Shown here piece after piece: positions 7,694-13,845 of a DNA stretch of 19,322 nt (position 1 is the stretch's first letter; the number at the start of each line of letters is the position of its first letter). The position numbers were made by a program, and so were the translations under genes. The stretch covers positions 1 to 19,322 of the forward strand of contig CAILUB010000040.1 of assembly GCA_903837305.1 (NCBI GenBank), given 5' to 3'. A model generated the notes under the pieces. It saw only the letters and a program-made list of their open reading frames with translations, was not told the DNA's origin and ran no database searches. The DNA comes from an uncultured Cytophagaceae bacterium (GTDB lineage: Bacteria > Bacteroidota > Bacteroidia > Cytophagales > Spirosomataceae).

Positions 7694-8896
7694 GATCGAT
7701 TTGCTTGGATTTGAGAACCATTTAGGTCCATCTGCCGTCATATACGCACAATCTTCTAATCGTACCCCAAATTCTCCTGGTATCGCAATCGTCGGTTCAA
7801 TACTGAAACACATGCCTATTTCTAAAGGAGCCTTGTTTCCACGTACCATATTTCCCCATTCATGCCCGCTCATTCCAATGCCATGACCCGTTCGGTGGGG
7901 CAGACCAGGTAATTTATAATCAGGGCCAAAACCCGCATCAACCAGTACTTTACGCGCAGCAAAATCCACGTTTTCGGCAGGTGCACCTAATTTAGCTGCC
8001 TCAAAACCCGCTTGTTGCGCCTTTTTCTCTAAATCCCAAATCTGTTTTTGTTTTGCACTAGGCTCCCCAAAAACAATGGTCCTTGTGATATCTGATTCAT
8101 ATCCTCCCACACTGCAACCGCAATCTAACATCACCACATCGCCTGTTTTTAAGATTTGTTTTCTGGAACTCCCGTGTGGAAACGAAGTCGCCACCCCAAA
8201 AGTCACTGATGCAAAACCAGGCATCACTCCTTGCTCTGTGTGAGCCTGAGCAATTTTTTGGGAGATTTGACGAGGGGTGCACCCGAAAGTTAACGCTGCA
8301 ATTCCGGCCTGAATCGCCTTTACTGTCGCATCATTCGCCTTTTGCATTAAGGCAATTTCAGCAGCGGATTTAATGATGCGGCAAGGAATCGTGATTGGAT
8401 CTGCGCTTACGAATTGAAAGCTTGCATCTGATTTTCGCAAGCCGTCGAAGATGAAGAAACGACAGAATTCGTCGATTCCTATTTGGCCCTTCTCTATACC
8501 TATTCCTTTTAAGACACAAGTAGTCAAGGCAAAAGGATTCTCATCTTCTTCCCAAATGGAAACCTTGGTTCCCGCAGGTGCAAGCTCCAGGAATCGATCT
8601 TCCTCAAAAGCCGGACAAATAAAATTAATTTCTCCCTTAGCTGGAATGATCGCTAACATCGAGCGCTCGGAAGGATACCAGCTGATGCCCGTGAAATAAT
8701 TCAGGTTGATCCCCGCATCTAAAATGATCGCTTGAATGTTTTTCTCTGCCATTAATTTCTGTGCCTTAGCCACGCGCATTTTGCGTTCTTCGGCACTTAT
8801 AGGCGTAAACTCGATGGGTGTTAAAACCGATTGGGATGAATTTAAAGAGAGGGTAGAAGCCAATAGGCCCCCTTTGAGGAAGTTTCTACGTTGCAT
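7679..8896 (-). CDS. Tat-exported M24 family Xaa-Pro aminopeptidase-like protein
   Basis: A 405-residue metallopeptidase. The N-terminus carries a twin-arginine signal (QRRNFLKGG, hydrophobic to about residue 24). A creatinase/prolidase N-terminal domain (about 38-170) follows, then the pita-bread catalytic domain. All five dinuclear metal ligands are visible: D258 (VMLDCG), D269 (ESDITRT), H338 (RTGHGIG), E367 (FSIEPT) and E381 (VRLEDCA). The enzyme should therefore be active, removing residues from peptides with proline at the second position or cleaving Xaa-Pro dipeptides. Tat export puts it in the periplasm, fitting uptake of peptide nitrogen. It faces the ABC ATPase gene tail to tail, and the two coding regions share 15 bp. 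Its start is divergent from the GT9 gene, across 73 bp. Confidence 0.9.
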   Translation of the reverse strand: MQRRNFLKGGLLASTLSLNSSQSVLTPIEFTPISAEERKMRVAKAQKLMAEKNIQAIILDAGINLNYFTGISWYPSERSMLAIIPAKGEINFICPAFEEDRFLELAPAGTKVSIWEEDENPFALTTCVLKGIGIEKGQIGIDEFCRFFIFDGLRKSDASFQFVSADPITIPCRIIKSAAEIALMQKANDATVKAIQAGIAALTFGCTPRQISQKIAQAHTEQGVMPGFASVTFGVATSFPHGSSRKQILKTGDVVMLDCGCSVGGYESDITRTIVFGEPSAKQKQIWDLEKKAQQAGFEAAKLGAPAENVDFAARKVLVDAGFGPDYKLPGLPHRTGHGIGMSGHEWGNMVRGNKAPLEIGMCFSIEPTIAIPGEFGVRLEDCAYMTADGPKWFSNPSKSISEPF

Positions 8897-8969
8897 ACCG
8901 AAATTTAAAATAAAACATTAACAATAGAAATTCTCCTTGGAAGAATTAACTTTAAAGTCAGAATTTAAT

Positions 8970-9947
8970 ATGCGGCTACTTTTTATTCGTTTCTCGGCCA
9001 TAGGCGACATCGTTTTAGCTTCTCCTGCCTTGCGTTGTGCGAAGCAGCAGATTCCTGATGTGGAGATTCATTTCTTGACAAAGAAGTCCATGAAAGCGGT
9101 GACTGAGTCGAATCCATACGTGGATCACTTTCATTATTTTGATAAGGATCTTTCCGCAACGATTCAGGAATTAAAATCCTATGAGTTCGATTACATCATC
9201 GATTTACATAAGAATTTGCGCAGTTTGCGCATAAGAAAGGCTTTGGGAGTCCCTTATTTATCCTATAATAAGCTGAGCGTTGAGAAGTTTCTATTAACCA
9301 AATTCGGAGTGAATCGGTTGCCTGAGCGTCATATTTCATTTCGAAGCGTGGATACTTTAGCCCCATTAGGCGTCAGCTATGATGGAAAGGGGCTAGATTA
9401 TTTTGTTCCTGCTAGCGTACATGAGCCCGCTTTGTTTCCTGATGGTTATGTCGCTTTAGTGATCGGCGCTTCCTTTACCACGAAGAAATTGCCATTGGAT
9501 TCTCTCAAGCTTTTGTGTAGCCAAATTACGCATCCCATCGTATTGATTGGAGGCAAGGAGGAATTAGAAGATGGGGATGCGCTTGCGGCGTTAGATCCAG
9601 CACGTATTGTGAATACCTGTGGCACTTATTCTTTGCATGAATCTGCTTTGATTGTTTCCAAAGCTAAAGTTGTCATTTCCCATGACACCGGAATGCTGTA
9701 TATCGCCTGTGCCTTTGAAAAGAACGTCATTGCGATCTGGGGGGCTACTTCGCCCGCCTTGCAGGTAGAGCCTTTGATGCCAAAGGATTCGAAAGCGTTG
9801 GTTTTTCAATCCATCGTTCCTGATTTAACTTGCCAGCCTTGTTCGAATTTTGGCACAAAGTCGTGTCCTAAAGGTCATTTCGATTGCATGAAAAAGCAGG
9901 ATTTACCTGAGATTGCGCGGAAAGTGGCTGAAATGTGGAAGGCCTAA
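8970..9947 (+). CDS. Glycosyltransferase family 9 (heptosyltransferase-like)
   Basis: A 325-residue cytoplasmic GT-B enzyme of the ADP-heptose:LPS heptosyltransferase family. It starts with the family's usual opening, MRLLFIRFSAIGDIVLASPAL, which fixes the start at the ATG at 8970. A TTG 33 bp upstream would only add an unconserved tail. The C-terminal nucleotide-sugar site is present: VIGASFTTKKLPLDSL (about 168-183), VLIGGKEE (about 199-206) and SHDTGMLYIACAF (about 238-250). A late Cys cluster (LTCQPCSNFGTKSCPKGHFDC, about 291-311) is a common ending in this family. It probably builds the LPS core or another surface glycan; the exact sugar is unknown. Its TAA overlaps the TAG of the opposite-strand kinase gene in the shared bases CTAA, with no terminator between. 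Confidence 0.9.
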   Translation: MRLLFIRFSAIGDIVLASPALRCAKQQIPDVEIHFLTKKSMKAVTESNPYVDHFHYFDKDLSATIQELKSYEFDYIIDLHKNLRSLRIRKALGVPYLSYNKLSVEKFLLTKFGVNRLPERHISFRSVDTLAPLGVSYDGKGLDYFVPASVHEPALFPDGYVALVIGASFTTKKLPLDSLKLLCSQITHPIVLIGGKEELEDGDALAALDPARIVNTCGTYSLHESALIVSKAKVVISHDTGMLYIACAFEKNVIAIWGATSPALQVEPLMPKDSKALVFQSIVPDLTCQPCSNFGTKSCPKGHFDCMKKQDLPEIARKVAEMWKA

Positions 9948-10924
9948 GTGAATTTCAATCGTTTTAATCTTCCTTGGTAAGCCTGGTAGTAGTTTTTTTG
10001 AGCGCTTTCATCTAGGAAAGAACTTCGAATTAATCGCTCGGTCTCGGTTGAATTAGCCAGCATTTGGGACAGAATGCGCTCTACCATCTTTTCTGGAATG
10101 TTTGCCAGTTTACCTAACTGTAGAAATTGGTTCAATATTTTGCCTTGGTATTGAGCTTTAGGATATAATCCACCACGTAAAGCAAAATCAATTTCAGCCT
10201 GGTGCATCTCTGTATTTATAAGATCATAGGCAGGACTCAGAATGAAATCGCCGTCTTCCGTTTCCAACAGAGAAAAATTCTTTAAATGCGCATCCCCATT
10301 CGAGAACAGGTAATTAAATAGCAGGATTTTAAAAAGTTTAGGAGCCTCGACGGCATAGGCAGGTACGTATTGCTGCATGATTTGGAACAATTCGAGGTAA
10401 TTTCCTTCGTATTTATAATTTATGCCATGGGATTGAGGTGTTCTACCTGCCAAAACCGCAAAGTCCTCCTTCGCCCGCTTCTGTCCCGCATCATCCCGGT
10501 CAAATCGTTTCGTCAAATAGGCCAGTTCGCCCGTATTGAAAAAAATAATTCCATTCTCTGCCGTCTCGATTTGATATGCTTGGCGAGCAATTTGCATCGT
10601 TAAATGTTCGTTTGCCGGCATTAGGTGTTTATTCCTTCCTAAAGCAGGAATCGGCTTTAAAAGGTAATCTCCGCATTCCCCAGCTTTGGCAAGACGCAAT
10701 TTATTCTTCTCTAGCACGAATGAATACTTTTCCTGCATGCCAGGAACCGACATAATGGTTCTATTCTCAAAGAAAGTGCCTGCCACTAGTTCAGAACTCG
10801 CCGGTGAATCATAAGATAGCTGGTGATCCACCTTATGTTTAGAAAAGAGTCGTTGAATAGCAGATCGACTGTAGGTAGCGTGACCTGCGATTAATGTACT
10901 GGGGCAATATAATAGTTCTGGCAT
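9944..10924 (-). CDS. hipT: HipT-like Ser/Thr kinase toxin (HipA without N-subdomain 1)
   Basis: A 326-residue HipA-fold kinase lacking the first HipA subdomain, which is encoded by the gene before it. The N-terminus (MPELLYCPSTL...GHATYSRSAIQRLFS) resembles that of stand-alone HipT proteins. The Gly-rich loop is S59-V-P61-G-M-Q-E-K, ATP-anchoring K90 lies in YLLKPIP, and a conserved YLTKRFDR follows. The catalytic loop is SNGDAHLKNF with D211, and the metal-binding Asp is D234 in SPAYDL. Active-site residues are intact. In E. coli HipA phosphorylates GltX, while HipT of the HipBST system phosphorylates TrpS; the target here is unknown. I start at the ATG at 10922-10924. A GTG two codons earlier directly follows the hipS stop and is an alternative. 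The stop overlaps the convergent GT9 stop. Confidence 0.85.
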   Translation of the reverse strand: MPELLYCPSTLIAGHATYSRSAIQRLFSKHKVDHQLSYDSPASSELVAGTFFENRTIMSVPGMQEKYSFVLEKNKLRLAKAGECGDYLLKPIPALGRNKHLMPANEHLTMQIARQAYQIETAENGIIFFNTGELAYLTKRFDRDDAGQKRAKEDFAVLAGRTPQSHGINYKYEGNYLELFQIMQQYVPAYAVEAPKLFKILLFNYLFSNGDAHLKNFSLLETEDGDFILSPAYDLINTEMHQAEIDFALRGGLYPKAQYQGKILNQFLQLGKLANIPEKMVERILSQMLANSTETERLIRSSFLDESAQKNYYQAYQGRLKRLKFT

Positions 10925-10930
10925 AGACAC

Positions 10931-11257
10931 TTATTGAACTGTTTGTACAATCGTGATTGCACCTATGGTATCGAATTGTGCACTGCTTATTAGTATGCCA
11001 AAATGATCCGATGGATCTATCTTCTTAAATTTAGAGACAGCCTGTTTGTTAGCCCCTTCTGGTAACATATGAAAGAAGAGCGGGAAGAGGTGAGGGGATT
11101 TAAATTCCTTTTTCGATTTAGGCATAGTCAAACTAATAGCTGGTTTCTTTTTGTCTTCCAGCCAAGCATCCAAATAGCCAAAATGAAAACTCCCATTATC
11201 CAGCTGACTTAAAATTCCAGCTGGTTCAGACTTATACAAAATCGTTGCCGTTCTCAT
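10931..11257 (-). CDS. hipS: HipS-like stand-alone HipA N-subdomain 1
   Basis: A 108-residue protein matching only the first subdomain of HipA. It opens with a beta-rich stretch (MRTATILYKSEPAGILSQ), then AISLTMPKSKKE (about 40-51) and the hallmark LFPLFFHMLPEGANKQAV (57-74). It ends at DTIGAITIV (95-103), where full HipA would continue into its second subdomain. In the E. coli O127 HipBST system this free subdomain, HipS, inhibits the kinase, so here it is the likely antitoxin. Its ATG lies inside hipB (26-bp overlap), implying coupled translation. Its TAA is followed immediately, in the same frame, by GTG and then the ATG of the kinase. Only one Trp is present (W32), in a different region from the inhibitory Trp I recall for E. 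coli HipS, so the inhibition contact may differ. Confidence 0.8.
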   Translation of the reverse strand: MRTATILYKSEPAGILSQLDNGSFHFGYLDAWLEDKKKPAISLTMPKSKKEFKSPHLFPLFFHMLPEGANKQAVSKFKKIDPSDHFGILISSAQFDTIGAITIVQTVQ

Positions 11258-11471
11258 CTTCCGATTCTAATTTTTTGATTTCTAATTTTAGCTGTAGTCC
11301 TAAAACAGCTGCTAGTTTTTGGATGGTTTCCAAGGTGGGATTTCCTTTCCCGCTTTCAATTTGCTTCAGCGTTCTCAGGCCTACATCAGATAGTAAAGCA
11401 AGTGTTTCTTGGTTCACCGAAAGGCTAATTCTACGCTTTTTTAGTGTTTCTATGATGTTTTGATGGTGCAT
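11232..11471 (-). CDS. hipB: HipB-like Xre family HTH antitoxin/repressor
   Basis: A 79-residue DNA-binding protein, almost entirely a five-helix Xre/Cro helix-turn-helix domain (about 5-65). The core is NQETLALLSDVGLRTLKQIE, with ESGKGNPTLETIQKLAAVLGL after it. A beta-like LQLKLEIKKL and a short acidic tail follow, the usual form of HipB proteins that dimerise through a small C-terminal strand. In Hip systems this protein represses its own operon and holds the kinase in a DNA-bound complex. It is the first gene of the three-gene module, and its last 26 bp are shared with hipS in another frame. A perfect ATATTG/CAATAT inverted repeat 51-65 bp upstream is a candidate operator. Confidence 0.85.
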   Translation of the reverse strand: MHHQNIIETLKKRRISLSVNQETLALLSDVGLRTLKQIESGKGNPTLETIQKLAAVLGLQLKLEIKKLESEDENGNDFV

Positions 11472-11522
11472 TATGATGCTCTTTTTAATGTATTATTTGT
11501 CAAAAATGGCTCAAATACGATA

Positions 11523-11536
11523 ATATTGTGCAATAT
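11523..11536. promoter_or_regulatory. Candidate HipB operator (inverted repeat)
   Basis: ATATTG-TG-CAATAT is a perfect six-base inverted repeat with a two-base spacer, about 58 bp upstream of the hipB start. It would lie near the -33 region if CATTTTTG (11501-11508, minus; 7 of 8 matches to TAnnTTTG) is the -7 element. Such placement suits autorepression. A looser GTGC/GCAC pair (11528-11542) overlaps it. AT-rich palindromes arise by chance, so this is a candidate only. Confidence 0.35.
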
Positions 11537-11613
11537 AACGCACTTATATGTGTAATTCACGATTTGGATGAAAATTATTATTTACGAAGGAGATTACCAG
11601 GGTATAAGGCAAC

Positions 11614-11643
11614 AAAAAAGCCCGACATTACTGTCGAGCTTTT
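11614..11643 (-). terminator. Rho-independent terminator of tRNA-Thr
   Basis: On the minus strand AAAAGCTCGAC pairs with GTCGGGCTTTT, including one U-G wobble, around the loop AGTAAT. The stem runs into a T-run. It begins four bases after the tRNA 3' end, so it should end the tRNA transcript and separate it from the hipBST-like module. Confidence 0.85.
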
Positions 11644-11646
11644 CAG

Positions 11647-11719
11647 AGCCTCCTATCGGGATCGAACCAATGACCTACTGATTACAAATCAGTTGCTCTA
11701 CCAGCTGAGCTAAGGAGGC
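11647..11719 (-). tRNA. tRNA-Thr (anticodon TGT)
   Basis: A 73-nt cloverleaf on the minus strand. The acceptor stem is GCCTCCT/AGGAGGC with discriminator T, and the D stem is GCTC/GAGC. The anticodon stem is ACTGA/TCAGT with loop TTTGTAA, placing anticodon TGT at 11684-11686. The T stem is ATTGG/CCGAT, with TTCGATC in the loop. The 3' CCA is not encoded (CTG follows), so it is added enzymatically. It reads threonine ACN codons, chiefly ACA. A matching promoter lies upstream and a terminator directly downstream, so it is a single-gene transcript lying between the DUF349 gene and the hipBST-like module. Confidence 0.97.
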
Positions 11720-11732
11720 GCATTTGAGTTCA

Positions 11733-11763
11733 CAAAAGTAAGCCAAATGGATTAAAACGCAAA
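11733..11763 (-). promoter_or_regulatory. Bacteroidota-type promoter of tRNA-Thr
   Basis: On the minus strand TTTG (11763-11760) is followed after 19 bases by TACTTTTG (11740-11733). This is a full match to the Bacteroidota -33 TTTG / -7 TAnnTTTG housekeeping promoter. Transcription would begin a few bases before the tRNA 5' end at 11719. The fit in sequence, spacing and position makes it the best supported promoter in the window. Confidence 0.75.
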
Positions 11764-11780
11764 ATATTGATTGAAAAAAA

Positions 11781-13826
11781 TTAATCTTTTTTCAATTTCT
11801 CGAGTTCTTTTTCCGCTTGAGCAATTTTCTTTTCTACCTCAGCACGTAGTTTATCCGAGTTTTTAGACTTCGCAAAGAATTCTAAGTTATTGGTTAACAC
11901 GGCAATATCATTTTCCAAGGTTTGAATTTTCTTACGCGCATCAGGGGAAGTAGATTTTCTTTCTTCTCCAACCGTATTTGCTTCAGAAGCCAAAGACTTT
12001 AATTCAAAACCCCAAGCAGCTAATTGCTCTTTCGGTTGAGTGCGAGCTAAATCGATCAACGCATTCCACGTGGTGCGGAAACTTTCTTGGATGGATTTTA
12101 CATTATTGCGAGGAACGAAACCGATCGCATCCCAAGCCGCTTTCTTTTGGCCTAAGGTAGCTAAAAGGCCAGGATCCTGTAACATGGCTTCCATTTCATT
12201 CAAAATAGCTTGTTTAGCTTCTAAATTAGCTTCGAATTCTACATCTTTCGCATTCTTACCTTTCTCACGGGTTAAATTGAAGTAAGCGTCACAAGCTGCC
12301 TTGAATTTAGCATAGATGGAATCCTTTTGTTTTTCTGGCACGTGACCGATCTCTTTCCACTTTTTCTGTGTTTCGATGACCATTTGAGTCACTTCGGGAG
12401 TAATGGTACCTGTTTCTACAATGCCATTCACTTGGTCGATTAATAATTGCTTCGCTGCTAAATTAGCTTTACGCTCAGCATCTATCTTCGAGAAGAATTC
12501 ACTCTTGTGTTTGAAGAAGGTTTTTAAGTCAGACCAAAAATTTTGGCTCACTTCTTTTCCTCCATCACGAGGCAATCCACCTTTTAAATTATTCCATTGC
12601 TCTTGTAGCGCTAATACCGCTTTAGAAGCCTGGTTCCATTCGCTAATGTTTGCAGCGGTGAAGTTCGCGTAGTGCTTCATTAAGTCACCAATCTCGCGTT
12701 TTACTTTTAAATTTTCTTCAAAAACTTGCTTTTGAGCATCTTGAACCGCTCTTTTTTGTTCGAAAAGAACATCTAGTGATTTCTTCACACGCGTCCACAA
12801 AGACTCATTATTATCTCTGTTAGCTGGACCGATATGTTTGTATTCTTCGAATAGTTCCTCTGCTTCTTTTAATAATTTCTGAAAAGCACCGCCTTTCGAA
12901 ATCTCAGCAGCTAAACCTTCTAGTTTACTGGCGATTAGTTCTTTTGCTTGTAAATTCTTCTTGCGATCTAACTCTAAAAGTTCAAAGAAAATACTTCTAT
13001 TGCTGTAGAAACGATCTACCAAGGCATGATAACTCTGCCAAAGCGTCTGATTCATAGGTCCTTGCACACTGCCTAAGCCTTTCCACTCTTCTTGAATTTT
13101 CTTGAAGGCTTTAAAGCTGGCATTCACATGTGCTGGATCTGAATTATCATCCGAATCCACTAAAGTTCTTAATTCATTAATTAAACGCGTTTTTCCTTCT
13201 AATGCCTTCTCTCTTAATTTCTCTAAATTAGAGAAGAATGCACCTCTTTCAGAACGAATGAAGGTCGCAATTTCGTCGATTTTTTGGGAAATTTCATCTC
13301 CTTTAAAAGAAAATCCTTCCTCCGAATCTTCATTAACAGCTTTAAATGCGGCTAATGCCTCAGCACGTTCACCTTGTTTGATCGCTTCCCAAGCCGTCTT
13401 TACCTCTTTAGTTAATTCATCGACTTTTTTGAAGTTTGCCGATGAGGCGCTCGCTTGAAGAATAGATTTCAATTGCTCATAAAAGGCAAGAATGCTCTCT
13501 TTTGTCGCTTTTGAAAGGTCTAAAGTCGGAAATTCCACCGCTTTTTCTTCCACTGTCGGAAAAACAACCTCAGCTGGCGTTGCTACTTCAGTTGGAGCTA
13601 CTTCTGCTGTTGCTGCCTCTTCCACTGGAGTCTCTTCCAATGTTGTCTCTTCGGCTACTGCCTCTGCTTCTACAGTCTCTTCCACTGTTGTTTCTTCAAC
13701 CACAGCCTCTGCTTCTACAGTCGCTTCAACTGGAGTCGCTTCGACTGCTGTCGCTGCTGCTGGTGTTTCTTCTGGAGTAGGAGTGGTTTCCAATTCTTCT
13801 GCTGGATTGCTCTCTTCGGTGATCAT
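11781..13826 (-). CDS. DUF349 repeat protein with acidic low-complexity N-terminus
   Basis: A 681-residue soluble, mostly helical protein. Residues 1-100 are a low-complexity tail rich in Glu, Thr, Ala and Val (repeating EETTVEE / VEAEAV units). From about 105 to 600 come repeated DUF349 helical units, recognisable from a W/Y-x-x-(I/L)-G-x-(V/P) turn followed by a conserved helix. Turns occur at WKGLGSVQG (248), YKHIGPANRD (329), WNNLKGGLPRD (411), WKEIGHVPEK (490) and WDAIGFVPRN (565), so about five repeats. The C-terminus (about 630-681) is a Lys/Glu-rich coiled coil. No enzymatic motif is visible. The molecular function of DUF349 proteins is not established to my knowledge. It starts 19 bp after glycyl-tRNA synthetase and is probably cotranscribed with it. 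Confidence 0.85.
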   Translation of the reverse strand: MITEESNPAEELETTPTPEETPAAATAVEATPVEATVEAEAVVEETTVEETVEAEAVAEETTLEETPVEEAATAEVAPTEVATPAEVVFPTVEEKAVEFPTLDLSKATKESILAFYEQLKSILQASASSANFKKVDELTKEVKTAWEAIKQGERAEALAAFKAVNEDSEEGFSFKGDEISQKIDEIATFIRSERGAFFSNLEKLREKALEGKTRLINELRTLVDSDDNSDPAHVNASFKAFKKIQEEWKGLGSVQGPMNQTLWQSYHALVDRFYSNRSIFFELLELDRKKNLQAKELIASKLEGLAAEISKGGAFQKLLKEAEELFEEYKHIGPANRDNNESLWTRVKKSLDVLFEQKRAVQDAQKQVFEENLKVKREIGDLMKHYANFTAANISEWNQASKAVLALQEQWNNLKGGLPRDGGKEVSQNFWSDLKTFFKHKSEFFSKIDAERKANLAAKQLLIDQVNGIVETGTITPEVTQMVIETQKKWKEIGHVPEKQKDSIYAKFKAACDAYFNLTREKGKNAKDVEFEANLEAKQAILNEMEAMLQDPGLLATLGQKKAAWDAIGFVPRNNVKSIQESFRTTWNALIDLARTQPKEQLAAWGFELKSLASEANTVGEERKSTSPDARKKIQTLENDIAVLTNNLEFFAKSKNSDKLRAEVEKKIAQAEKELEKLKKD
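13660..13722. repeat. Direct repeat inside DUF349 gene N-terminal tail
   Basis: GCCTCTGCTTCTACAGTC occurs at 13660-13677 and again, identical, at 13705-13722, a 45-bp period within the part encoding the acidic tail. Looser copies of the same E/T/V/A-coding units surround it (about 13590-13790). The 15-codon spacing keeps the frame. This suggests growth of the tail by in-frame duplication or slippage. Confidence 0.8.
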
Positions 13827-13845
13827 AATCGTCGTTGTTTGCGTT

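Noticed and set aside
11528..11713. Small plus-strand open frame crossing the tRNA
   Set aside because: It runs through the terminator and the tRNA-Thr gene on the opposite strand, so it is not a plausible gene.
11647..11719. Duplicated tRNA-Thr 3' end marking an att site
   Set aside because: No second copy of the tRNA 3' segment was found in the window, and there is no integrase gene.
11771..11795. TTGAAAAAA/TTTTTTCAA hairpin as terminator of the glyS-DUF349 transcript
   Set aside because: The stem is almost entirely A-T and overlaps the stop codon. It is too weak to call, although it could contribute.
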